Shown here: positions 1 through 9,903 of the stretch, in pieces | How positions within the stretch are numbered: position 1 is the stretch's first letter | Layout of the letters: each line of letters opens with the position of its first letter | Made by a program: the position numbers and the translations under genes | Origin: Terebella lapidaria | Taxonomy: Eukaryota; Annelida; Polychaeta; Terebellida; Terebellidae | Assembly (NCBI GenBank): GCA_949152475.1 | Contig: OX424557.1 | Coordinates: 26,225,462-26,289,461 of the forward strand | Reading direction: 5' to 3' | DNA: 64,000 bases | Notes under the pieces: model-generated | Told to the model about the DNA's origin: nothing | Databases searched by the model: none | Seen by the model: the letters and a program-made list of their open reading frames with translations, nothing else

Positions 1-1764
1 AGAATTTCAATGCCATCGGACCCGCTTTCTGTCCATCTGTGACCACTTCAGTGACTGCCATGCTTGGAAATATGTTCTCATTAATTGTGTAAGCATCTGT
101 TCTTGAGACAAAATCATTGAACGACACCAGTAAATGATGTTGAGGAATTTGAAGATTACTGCATTATAAATACACTCGACTTCTACATCTGTATGAAAAC
201 ATCTTGGCAAATGCATAGGCCACATGTACATAAATATGATAAAAACCACATTATCATTGATTGCCTTGCTGTTGCCATAGAATATTGATGATCGGCTTTT
301 CGGCAATTGATAAGGGTCACATTTCATTGATTCATTGTATTAATTGGTACATTACAGACCATTATCCCAATGCATTAAGATTATTAGCACATGTACATGT
401 TTTGGAGAATGGCACTGATAAATCAAGCAATATTAAGGCATTTGTCCTATTTCAAGGTTTTGCCACAAGGCAACATGTGTACCATGTGTAGTACGGTACG
501 CATAATAGATTGTTCTGAAATACATAGTAGTTAAAAAAGATGATTGTCCTGCTGCAAACTGAATATACTTATACCACTTATCTGTAATGTCCGTGACGGA
601 TGTGTATGAATGATACCATGCTGATTGCTGCTGCTCCGCTAGCACGCTGATTGACCCACACAACATTTACATGACATAAATAATGTACATAATTATTGGC
701 TTGTCAAATGTCCATGTAAAACATGCAGGATGCAAATTGACACTATCGACTGAATCAACTGCATTTGATGTTTTGAACTGCGTTTACAAAAATACAGTAT
801 AGGTTCAAAACAAACATTACTAAAAAGGTTGATAATTGATCAGAATTGTATAGAAACTTCAACCCTGTTGTTCACGATTAACTCCACATCTCCTGTTTAT
901 TTACTTTTTAAAAAATCTATAACCCATATACCGGTATGGGAATATTTATTGTTTGTCATGACATCCATGCACAAAATGTCATGACCAATTGACATGTCAC
1001 TTAATGTGCTGTTGATGAGTTATGACCACAAATAGCCGTGGTCATTAAATGGGAGTGTACACCACCGCGTTCCACGGACCACTTTGACATCAAAATAGCA
1101 ATACATTGTTGAAATGGCCTAGAATAGAATAAAGGTTGCAGACCTATTTTCTGTTGTTCAAAAATAATTAAATGAATGTGTGTGGACTTGTTTCATTTCA
1201 GTGGACTATTGTTCGTTGAGACTAGTCACTCCAGTATAAAAAATGTCTTGTATTTAGGTTGTGTTGTAAGGAAACCAGATGTTTTCAAGCATGTTGAGAG
1301 GCCATGGTTTTTCGCTTGGAAAAAAAAAATATTAAGATTAAAGAGTCCAAAAGTACATCCTCTTGTTGTATTCCTGCTGGGAAATGAGAAACATAAATTT
1401 GGAATAAACATACACAATGTATTATACACAATAATAATTTTCATTCTACATTGCAATTAATATTATATGCATAGACAGTGATTCATCTATTCTATTTCAT
1501 ACATGTACATCATGCAGAAATTATTACACGATTAGCATGACAAAAAATTAAGTGCGCTACCTGCTTGAATGTTTAATATATCTGATGCATACAATCAGAG
1601 TGTAAGTGCATGCAAGACCCTCTGATGATTTACTAATGAAGTCCTCATACAAGTCAATAAAGACTAGCATTTATTGAACTGCTATGAGATGATTGCTGTA
1701 TTATAAATGCATTTTATTTAATCAGTCAACTCTCAGAGGTCCTCCTGATATCATTGCTCTTGTC
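1..1764. other. upstream region, no gene recognised
   Basis: This stretch is A/T-rich and contains only short reading frames without recognisable motifs or codon structure. No RNA gene was seen. It may be intergenic DNA or an intron of the TRNAU1AP-type gene, whose first exon is not visible in the window. Confidence 0.5.
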
Positions 1765-1812
1765 CCCCCCCCCCCCCCCCCTTCCTATCTATCTATCTCT
1801 CTCTCTCCCTTT
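1765..1812. repeat. poly-C run and CTAT/CT microsatellite
   Basis: A run of about 17 C is followed by CTAT and CT dinucleotide repeats. It is low-complexity DNA about 500 bp upstream of the Ser/Arg-rich ORF, in a locally C-rich stretch. A reading frame across it is an artefact. Confidence 0.85.
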
Positions 1813-1940
1813 AACACACATCTATTAACAGTTACACCTCACCTCACCACGCCACCCCCTCACACCTCCATTAACTTGCAGTTTTCCATTCCGATGCATC
1901 AGTCCATATGGTTATACTCACAGCTGGCTTGAGCGATTGT

Positions 1941-1950
1941 GATTGGCTGG
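1941..1950. promoter_or_regulatory. inverted CCAAT box, possible promoter of the Ser/Arg-rich gene
   Basis: The sequence GATTGGCTGG matches an inverted CCAAT box of NF-Y type. It lies about 380 bp upstream of the first ATG of the large ORF. The match is short, so this is weak support for a promoter in 1,930-2,300. No TATA box or initiator stands out. Confidence 0.25.
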
Positions 1951-2325
1951 AGACAAGTTGACGAGACTGTGACAATGTTGGCCCGTGCCATTATGCTTAT
2001 AACATACAAATTTTCACAATCTGGTTGTGTGGAAGTAGCGAGCACTTACATTGCATTCACCAGTCGCAAAAATACTGTAACTGCTGGTGCACACGGAGCT
2101 GAACTGCTGAAGTGACGATTGCGCGGCCAAGAGCTACCATATGGACAGCAAATTCATACCTAATATACTCTGAGCACTGCTGAAATTTGGATCATTACAC
2201 TCATCACTTGAACAGTCATTGGAATAAAAATATTATTTCCTTGATGGATCAATAATATGATGGATATTAACTAAAAATTCAGTTGAGAACACATTATAAT
2301 AAACAGAGGATTGAACTGCAATTTA

Positions 2326-5300
2326 ATGAGTCGGCATATGGGACAGAGAAATGTGGATCAAAAGGCAGACAGTCGGGATAGAACTTCACGTCACAGGGAA
2401 CATAGACACCAGGAAATACAGAGCGCTCAGAAAAATGCCAGAGGTCATTCTGTAAAACAACATGGCTCGGAAAGTCAAACAAAATACTCAACCAGATGTG
2501 TACCAGATATTGATGAATACAACAAAGCACTTCATCATAAACATGGACACGCCAGGAGTGACCACAGACATTTACTTTCTGCAAAGCCTGGACAAATGTC
2601 AGGTGGTCACAGTCTGGACAATGCCGATCGCAAATATGGTGTTGGTGGCGATAGGCGAGATAGCCATCGTGGTGAAAGGAATAGAGCACGTATTGATGGA
2701 GACTTCAATGATCAAGCATCTGCCACCAGCCGCAGTAAGACACAAGACATTGCAGGTGACAGAAATCAATACCAGTCCCTGCACTCAAGTAAACATGGCC
2801 ACACGGCAGACACCCAACAGCATTCCTCCAGACAAAAACACTCCGCAGACAACAGCTGCACGATTACGTCCCGGTTTATGGAGAGGACGGGTCAGTGTGA
2901 GAGCAGATTACCAGCAGGAATGCCTCTCCAGATTCGTGCACCTAGTGATTGTGATAGACTCAACCGTCCCTGCAGAGTCCCACCTCCAGAGATGTCCTCA
3001 CAGGAGTCCTCGGCCAGACTGAAGTCCTCCACCAGGATACCATCGATGGACTCCTCTCTCAAACAAAGTGCCTCAAAAGAGCCTTCATCAAATTCCAGTT
3101 CATCATGGAGGTCCCGATCAACTCCCCCCAAACAGAGAGCACCAAGCCAGTCATCCTTCAGGCCAAGGTCCTCACAGATTCCTTCCAAACCCCGGACAAT
3201 GCAAGAATCGTCTTCCAAATCTGATTCCATCTCAAAAATGCAGTCATCTAACAAAAGGGCATCGCTATCCAGAAAAGATTTGACTTCCACTACAAAGCCC
3301 GCACATCAGCGTTATTCCAAACAAAGTGAGAAATCTGCAAATGAATCCTGTTCAGGGGACTTAGGTTGTGTAGAATCCAGAAGCATACCTACATGTGATA
3401 CTTTGTCCTCAAAGGATAGTCCATCCAAACAAACAACTTCCAAAGATCGTTCTTCCAGACGAATGTCTTCACAGGCTTGCGACGTCACACCAAGGTCCTC
3501 ACAGAAATCCTCCGTGGAGATCAGTTCCTCACCGGCTACCTCATCAAGAACAGCATCTGCAACACTCTCCCTGAGCAAATCAAAGCCATCACGAGAATCC
3601 TCTTCCAAACCAAAAACTTTGAGATGCCATCAGATGTCTTCCTCGCTCGGTTCTTCCTGCAGCACACGGATCCAGACTACTACGGATGTCTCACTCACTT
3701 CCTCCACCCAGTCACAAGCCTCCAGACATGCAAGTCCCATTGATTCTGCAGATCCAGACTCTGAAGGTGAGAGTCCCTTAGGCTATTGTGAAGAGCTGCA
3801 GCATATAGGGTCCCCACTGGGAAGTGATGACAGTGACCACCCTCACGACTCCAGCCCTCATGACTCCAGCATGGATGTTGAGGATGCGAGGAGCAGTGGG
3901 GATGAGTCAGATGTAAGCAGTGGAAGTACCTGCTCTACCTGTAGCAGCAGGAGCTACTGTAGTACATGTAGCAGTAGCTCAGACAGTGACAGTGAGAGTC
4001 ACAGTGATGGTACTGATGATGGAAGTCTCCCCCATACAAGTCACAGGCAAAGAAAACAGTCGCAAAGTCGCTCCAGTGATACACCAGCACGCAGAATATC
4101 AAGACATCGAACCACTTCATCCACGAGGTATAGTTCTTCTCATGGACGTATCTCTTGGCGTAAAAGTTACTCATCAAGGAGTTCACATTCCGATTCTGAT
4201 CCAGAAGATGATGATTACATGTATGACATGGAGATCACTGACTATGACATACTCATGGAGAATATCCGTACACCTGATCCAGAGGAGCTGGTGTCCGACT
4301 CCGACAGTGATCCTGAAAGTATCCCTGGAACTCCAAAGTCTGACATATCTGATAGAGTCTGCAGGGATGAATCGCCTGACCGGCTGGACCACTCACATGC
4401 TGAGTCATTGGAACCTGACAACCAAGAACCTGATGTTGGAGTGATGACTGGAGAATCAGATAGCGAGTCTGAAAATACTGAGGGTACCTCCACATGCGAT
4501 AGTGTGAGCAGCAAATCTTCAATGTGTTCAGCTCTGAGCAGGTCACCTCCAACACAGGAGGATCCTGTCAGTGAGGCTGACAGTGACAGTGATCGAGCTC
4601 CGGTTTCGCCCTTCACATTTGAAGATCTTTCCAATCCAGAACTTGACTACATGTATGATGACCTTATAGAAGACGAAATACAGCCGCCTGGAGGTAGTAA
4701 TCCCTATGATATTGATGAAGATTTTCACACCGATCCAGAACCCTCCCCTGATCACCATGGATCATCGTCTCAATCTGGATATGACACAACATTCAAACCC
4801 AGGAGGAATACTGGGGACTCTGAGATACATGAGAACTCAAACAAGCTCTCGACAAAACAATACTCCAAAAAAGACAACAGAAAACCACTGACACCAAGAC
4901 AAGATCTACATGTATCAAGCCAGTCTCCAAGAAAACATTCGATGAGTTACAGCTTGTCTAACATGGAGTCTATCATTAAGTCAGAGGCAGAGGCATGCAA
5001 TATCTCAACACCACGGAAGCCTCCTAGACCACTTGAGACCATTGCAAAACCAGTCCCTCCTCCATCAGTGGACGACTATAGTTTGAATGACAATGTTGAG
5101 CTAGCAAAGCTGATCTCACCCAGGTTACCTGAAAGTGAACACTCACGAGACATGTCACCATTTAGTAGCAGTCCGCCTCCAGTCAAGTCTCTTCAACATG
5201 CTGTTGCGAAAACAGTTGCATCGAAGTCACCTGGAATAACTGAAAATAAACCTACACCAAAATCATCAAAATTGAACCAGACACAAGAACCTGGAGTTAC

Positions 5301-8300
5301 ATCAGTGATGACACACATGCATGATGAACCTGTAAAGAAGGAACAGGACATGTCACATATTCTTGCACCTTCCCAGCAAGAGGTATCTGACGTGTCCAGG
5401 AGTAAGCCAGCGAAAACGCCCAGGTTGTCACAACCTTCCCCCTTGAAGTCACCATCAGCAGAAGCCACAACTCCGTGCATGTACTTGTATGATGATAAAC
5501 ACAAGCCATTTGATGTGGTGAAGTCCCCCGGACGGTCCTTGATGCACTCTCCAAGACAGGGTAGAAATGAGTCTTTGACACATAGATCTCCCAAGGTGTC
5601 AATTCAAGAATTGTCAGTGGCTACACCGTTGTCAGTGGCTACACCGTTGGCATCAGAGAAAGTGCCTGAGCAGGATCTGGCACTAAGACTTGCAGAGAAA
5701 TCACCCAACAAGCCTGAAAGTGAACAGTCACAAATTACTCTGACATCGTCAGTGGCAGAATCTCAGAAAAATCCTGATGAAAGCTTAAAACTGATACTGT
5801 CAGTCATTTCCTCAGGCCAGACATTAGCAAGTGGAAGTAACCTTCAGCCAGAATTAAATTCATCAAGTCTTGGCGGAACATCCACATTACCAACTGGTAG
5901 CATAGAGAACTTTGCACCATCTTCATTACCACCTGGATCATATCCGTGGAATACCATGCCGTGGCCTGCACCGGAGTCTGTATGCCAGCCCAATACAAGC
6001 CAAACAGGAAATGTTAGTGGCCATCAAGCCATCACTGCATCAAGTGTCAGTCGTACTGTGACATGCACAGTTTCGGACGTACATGTTAATGTTGGCACTT
6101 GTACAGTATCAGAAGAGATCTCACAGCCACAGGTACAGTCAGAGGAGTATCAAATGTACCCTGGTGACTTGGGTACCTTGGAGTCTGCTGTACCAGGGCA
6201 ATGCAACCAATCTTCTGTTACTGATAACCAGCCATCAACCACTAATACAACCTCTAATCTAAGTCATGAAGGCTTGACAGAAACTACTCAAGACAATACT
6301 GCAGACCAAAATATGTCTACTGCTCAAGAGACTGCAGAAAAGAGAGCTCCAATCAGAATCAAGATGAATGCCAAGAAGCTCAATACTGACAGTCTCCTGA
6401 ACCCTTCTGCACAAGTTATCAACATGGATGGAGAGGTGCTGCCCACTCCCGGAGCAGGGAAGTCAACGCACATGTCCACGTTCCGTGAGGCGGCCCAGCA
6501 AGCCATGGATCCAGAGAGGACAGATGAGACGCCAGCGCCCCAACCCGACCCACTCGGCATAGATTTGGTGCTCAGTCAGCTCCTCGACCAGGACGAGCAT
6601 ATCAGGAAGATGGACGAACAGATAACAGACCAGTCGAAAAGCCAAGACCATCGGAGATCCTCGAGGTTCAACCGCAGACGATCCCGGACAAGGTCGACAT
6701 CAAGGTCACGTTCTCGATACAGGAGGCGCCAGAGGTCAAGGTCAAGACATAGGATAATTTCAAGAGCAACTCAGCCCAGACAGAGATCGAGGTCCAGGAA
6801 TAGAAGACATTCAAATTCCAGGTCCAGATACAACTCAAGGTCAAGAAGACGATCGAGGGGAAGGTCAATATCCAGAAGGAGGTCAAGGTCTAGATTAAGG
6901 TCAAGGACTAGATCGAGGTCCAGGAGGTCGAGGTCTAGAGGAAGGTCAAGGTCAAGGAGGACACCAAGGATGTCAAGGTCAAGGGAAAGGCAAGAGTCTC
7001 AGTCAACTGGAAGACATTTGCCATCCTCAAGACAAAACTCCAGAGATGAGTCTCAATTCAGGTCAAGAATGGAAAAATCAGGTTCTAAATCCCCAGTACT
7101 GCAGCACAAAGACTTGCAGAGCAATGGTCCAGCAGCAATGTCAGAGGCAGGCAGTCCAGATTTCGGAATGTTCAAATCTGAACAACAAAAGTGCACAACT
7201 AGTCTAGAAGGCCCTATCTCAGGGTACCATGCGCAAGTTCCCAATGTAGAAGTGCCACGAAGTCCAGAGGCAACGAACATGATTATCAGGCACGATGAAA
7301 GATTTGAAACAGAAGCATCTAGAGTCACAACTAATGAGGCTGATCACACTGAAGAATACGATGGAAGTTTGATTGTGTCCGCTACGAACGAGACAATTGA
7401 AGAAAAACGACACCTGATTGATCCAGAAATTACAGTCCTATGTCCAACCACGGCTCCAGGTCATATCAATCTCAATGTCAACTCACAGGTCGAGACTTCT
7501 GCAGAAAATTTGGACACCCACAAGTCTGGTGTGGAAGATATACTCTCAGCAGTTGTCACTGAGAACATGGACTATGAAGAATACTTGAAAATACATCAAG
7601 CCCATTCCATCATTGACAATGTAACACCTGCCGCTGACCAGCAAAGTATTGAAGAATCTGCTTTGTATTCAGACATACATGAATCCAAGACTTCTGATAC
7701 AGTTGTTCAGAGCACTGCGGGTACTGAAGTTTGTTCACCAAGTGTTCCAGCCTCCTCTGAAGGTTTGACATTCCAGCCATCTGTGAGTGATTTGCAGCCA
7801 GGTGCACAAAAATTCCAAGTTGCAAACCTTATTGTTACTGAGGGTGCTGCTACTTGTACTTCTGAAACTTCTCCTGTTTCAAGCCATGTCAATGTTCCAC
7901 CATGTGACAGTATAACTTCCAAGCTGGAGAACTACTTTACCGAAAAGGTACCAAACTGTGCTGTGACTCATCAACTAAAGCCATGTGTCGCCTGCAAATT
8001 ACATGACCTTGAGCCAGAAGAGTATGCCCCATGTGGATTGCATGCATCAATCTATCCTAGTCACACTGCTTTCCCAACCTTGCTACCCAATCTTCCTAAT
8101 ATATCTTCTAATGATGATCTCGGACTATTTCAGACAACAGAATATGAGCCATCAGGTACTATTGACAAAATGACATTTGCTCTTTCCCCTCAGTTGAAGA
8201 CGGAAGTGACTCCCGAACAAGCTGTGGATAAGAACTGTAATATTGGTGCTATGCCTACTGCAGATTGTGTTCGTGACATAATGGAAAGGGAACGTCACAA

Positions 8301-9750
8301 ATGTGTGACTTCCATGGATTTGCTGCAGACTTATAAATTTAGTGATTCATTAGAAACAGATGCAAAAGTACTCACAACTCACTCAGATGGGAAAGATTGT
8401 GATGGCTCGACTTCATTGGATCGACCAGCAGAGAGTCATAGGTCAAACAAGGAGCCATCGAGATCAAGACATCGAGATCGGTCCAGGTCAAAATCAAGGT
8501 CAAGGTCAAATCAAAGTAGGTACAGACGAAACATAGAACGACGAGCCAGCAGAGATCGTGACAGGAGAGACTACCGGAACCAGCGCGACAGAGACCATAG
8601 CAACAGAGACAGACCCAAGGGCCATGATCGGGATAGGGCGAGGTCTCGGGATAGGGCGAGATCCCGGGATAGGGCGAGGTCTCGGGATAGGGCGAGGTCT
8701 CGGGAGCGGGATAGAAGCCGAGACCGGGAACGGGACAGGTACAGGAGGCGGGACTACAGGAAAGATGGTGACTACAACTCTAGTCGATATGGTGATACAC
8801 AGCACTACACATCACAAGAGGCTTCTGGTCATGGTAACGTGCAGGTGCCAGAAGGGGAGCAGACCATACAGTCATTCTGGACTGCAAGGGCTAGATTCCC
8901 ATCGAGACGCCCAAACATTGAAGAAATCGACCCAGCAGTGTATAGTATGTCCTCCATTGTTGATGAGCCACCTGCAGAGGCTGCTCCATTGACGGAGCAA
9001 GAGTTGGGACGAATGCTAATCCAGCAGCACTCGTTGGAGAACCAGGAGCCCACCACAACCTGGACGGCCACTGGAGACGAGGGTCTATGCCCCCCAGGTG
9101 TCGACCCCTCGGAAATGCCTACTTTCACTGGTCCTATGGCGAAATACAATGTGCCCTACGGTTATAACTATGCTCCACATAGAGGCCACTGTGCCTACAT
9201 AAACCCAGCAAGTGGAAACTGGGTCTTGCAGCATGCACAAAACACTGCTAATGCAAATCGACATAGGCGTTCAGGTAGCAGGGAGTATCAAAGTTCATCC
9301 AAAGGTCATTCAAGGAGATCCAGGAGCCGGGATCGATCCCGGCGCTCAAGGAGCAGAGACAGACCCAGAAGGTCTCGGAGCAGACACCGATACAGGACCA
9401 GACACAATAGATCCCAAAGCAGGGAGCGCTTGCACAGGTCCCACAGTGGGGAATCTTCAAGGAGAATCAAGAAACAAAAGCATTCAGATCGATCCAGGAG
9501 TAGAGATCCGGAGAGAAGCAGGGGTCAGGGTGGGTCTAGGAGCAGTTCTAAGTCCAAGAGTGATCTGAGCATCGGGGCCGGAGAGGGTGAAGAGGTTGCT
9601 GTGGACACTACTAAAAGTCCCACAGAGCAGAAAGCTGGGGATGTATGTCCTAGCAAAGAAGGCAGTCCACTTAGTGTACAGCAGAGAAGAAATAGCTCCT
9701 CCAGTTGTGAGGATGGCAGGTTAGATCCAGCTGGGATTAGTGCTTCATGA
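2326..9750 (+). CDS. giant Ser/Arg-rich (RS-domain) protein, unidentified
   Basis: One uninterrupted ORF of 2,474 codons. I chose the ATG at 2,326; the frame is also open for 40 bp upstream to a stop at 2,284, and a spliced-in start is possible because both early ATGs have weak context. The N-terminal third is rich in Ser, Gln, His and Pro. Acidic Ser-Asp stretches follow at residues 480-850 (4,000-4,700). True RS domains lie at about residues 1,444-1,555 (6,655-6,990), 2,044-2,145 (8,455-8,760) and 2,309-2,412 (9,250-9,560). RS domains of this kind are typical of nuclear splicing or mRNA-processing factors, so a nuclear-speckle protein is inferred. No RRM, PWI, FHA or CTD-interacting domain was recognised, so no family name is given. 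Four tandem 18-bp units encoding RDRARS lie at 8,629-8,700. The stop is only 153 bp upstream of a TRNAU1AP exon on the same strand, with no AATAAA between them. Confidence 0.85.
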   Translation: MSRHMGQRNVDQKADSRDRTSRHREHRHQEIQSAQKNARGHSVKQHGSESQTKYSTRCVPDIDEYNKALHHKHGHARSDHRHLLSAKPGQMSGGHSLDNADRKYGVGGDRRDSHRGERNRARIDGDFNDQASATSRSKTQDIAGDRNQYQSLHSSKHGHTADTQQHSSRQKHSADNSCTITSRFMERTGQCESRLPAGMPLQIRAPSDCDRLNRPCRVPPPEMSSQESSARLKSSTRIPSMDSSLKQSASKEPSSNSSSSWRSRSTPPKQRAPSQSSFRPRSSQIPSKPRTMQESSSKSDSISKMQSSNKRASLSRKDLTSTTKPAHQRYSKQSEKSANESCSGDLGCVESRSIPTCDTLSSKDSPSKQTTSKDRSSRRMSSQACDVTPRSSQKSSVEISSSPATSSRTASATLSLSKSKPSRESSSKPKTLRCHQMSSSLGSSCSTRIQTTTDVSLTSSTQSQASRHASPIDSADPDSEGESPLGYCEELQHIGSPLGSDDSDHPHDSSPHDSSMDVEDARSSGDESDVSSGSTCSTCSSRSYCSTCSSSSDSDSESHSDGTDDGSLPHTSHRQRKQSQSRSSDTPARRISRHRTTSSTRYSSSHGRISWRKSYSSRSSHSDSDPEDDDYMYDMEITDYDILMENIRTPDPEELVSDSDSDPESIPGTPKSDISDRVCRDESPDRLDHSHAESLEPDNQEPDVGVMTGESDSESENTEGTSTCDSVSSKSSMCSALSRSPPTQEDPVSEADSDSDRAPVSPFTFEDLSNPELDYMYDDLIEDEIQPPGGSNPYDIDEDFHTDPEPSPDHHGSSSQSGYDTTFKPRRNTGDSEIHENSNKLSTKQYSKKDNRKPLTPRQDLHVSSQSPRKHSMSYSLSNMESIIKSEAEACNISTPRKPPRPLETIAKPVPPPSVDDYSLNDNVELAKLISPRLPESEHSRDMSPFSSSPPPVKSLQHAVAKTVASKSPGITENKPTPKSSKLNQTQEPGVTSVMTHMHDEPVKKEQDMSHILAPSQQEVSDVSRSKPAKTPRLSQPSPLKSPSAEATTPCMYLYDDKHKPFDVVKSPGRSLMHSPRQGRNESLTHRSPKVSIQELSVATPLSVATPLASEKVPEQDLALRLAEKSPNKPESEQSQITLTSSVAESQKNPDESLKLILSVISSGQTLASGSNLQPELNSSSLGGTSTLPTGSIENFAPSSLPPGSYPWNTMPWPAPESVCQPNTSQTGNVSGHQAITASSVSRTVTCTVSDVHVNVGTCTVSEEISQPQVQSEEYQMYPGDLGTLESAVPGQCNQSSVTDNQPSTTNTTSNLSHEGLTETTQDNTADQNMSTAQETAEKRAPIRIKMNAKKLNTDSLLNPSAQVINMDGEVLPTPGAGKSTHMSTFREAAQQAMDPERTDETPAPQPDPLGIDLVLSQLLDQDEHIRKMDEQITDQSKSQDHRRSSRFNRRRSRTRSTSRSRSRYRRRQRSRSRHRIISRATQPRQRSRSRNRRHSNSRSRYNSRSRRRSRGRSISRRRSRSRLRSRTRSRSRRSRSRGRSRSRRTPRMSRSRERQESQSTGRHLPSSRQNSRDESQFRSRMEKSGSKSPVLQHKDLQSNGPAAMSEAGSPDFGMFKSEQQKCTTSLEGPISGYHAQVPNVEVPRSPEATNMIIRHDERFETEASRVTTNEADHTEEYDGSLIVSATNETIEEKRHLIDPEITVLCPTTAPGHINLNVNSQVETSAENLDTHKSGVEDILSAVVTENMDYEEYLKIHQAHSIIDNVTPAADQQSIEESALYSDIHESKTSDTVVQSTAGTEVCSPSVPASSEGLTFQPSVSDLQPGAQKFQVANLIVTEGAATCTSETSPVSSHVNVPPCDSITSKLENYFTEKVPNCAVTHQLKPCVACKLHDLEPEEYAPCGLHASIYPSHTAFPTLLPNLPNISSNDDLGLFQTTEYEPSGTIDKMTFALSPQLKTEVTPEQAVDKNCNIGAMPTADCVRDIMERERHKCVTSMDLLQTYKFSDSLETDAKVLTTHSDGKDCDGSTSLDRPAESHRSNKEPSRSRHRDRSRSKSRSRSNQSRYRRNIERRASRDRDRRDYRNQRDRDHSNRDRPKGHDRDRARSRDRARSRDRARSRDRARSRERDRSRDRERDRYRRRDYRKDGDYNSSRYGDTQHYTSQEASGHGNVQVPEGEQTIQSFWTARARFPSRRPNIEEIDPAVYSMSSIVDEPPAEAAPLTEQELGRMLIQQHSLENQEPTTTWTATGDEGLCPPGVDPSEMPTFTGPMAKYNVPYGYNYAPHRGHCAYINPASGNWVLQHAQNTANANRHRRSGSREYQSSSKGHSRRSRSRDRSRRSRSRDRPRRSRSRHRYRTRHNRSQSRERLHRSHSGESSRRIKKQKHSDRSRSRDPERSRGQGGSRSSSKSKSDLSIGAGEGEEVAVDTTKSPTEQKAGDVCPSKEGSPLSVQQRRNSSSSCEDGRLDPAGISAS
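8629..8700 (+). repeat. 18-bp coding tandem repeat (RDRARS x4)
   Basis: Four consecutive 18-bp units of the form CGGGATAGGGCGAGGTCT encode Arg-Asp-Arg-Ala-Arg-Ser in frame inside the second RS domain of the large ORF. The units are nearly identical at the DNA level, which suggests recent slippage or unequal exchange. A second, smaller case at about 5,612-5,647 duplicates the codons for SVATPL. Confidence 0.8.
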
Positions 9751-9903
9751 AATTTCTGCCTGCATGTATTGTTGTGTATGTACATGTATATAGATACATA
9801 TCTATGAACTGTTTGCATTGTATTTTGCTGCTTGTGGTCATTCATCCACTAAGTGCTACGGTATAATGATGTTAAATGTTTGTCATGGTTTGCTGTTTTT
9901 CAG

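Noticed and set aside
2311-2325. TTG at 2,311 as the start of the large ORF
   Set aside because: Non-ATG starts are rare in animals. The first in-frame ATG is at 2,326, or the frame may be entered by splicing.
2294-5602. Overlapping frames of 130-190 residues on both strands across the RS ORF
   Set aside because: Shadows of the biased Ser/Arg codons of the real frame; no domains in them.
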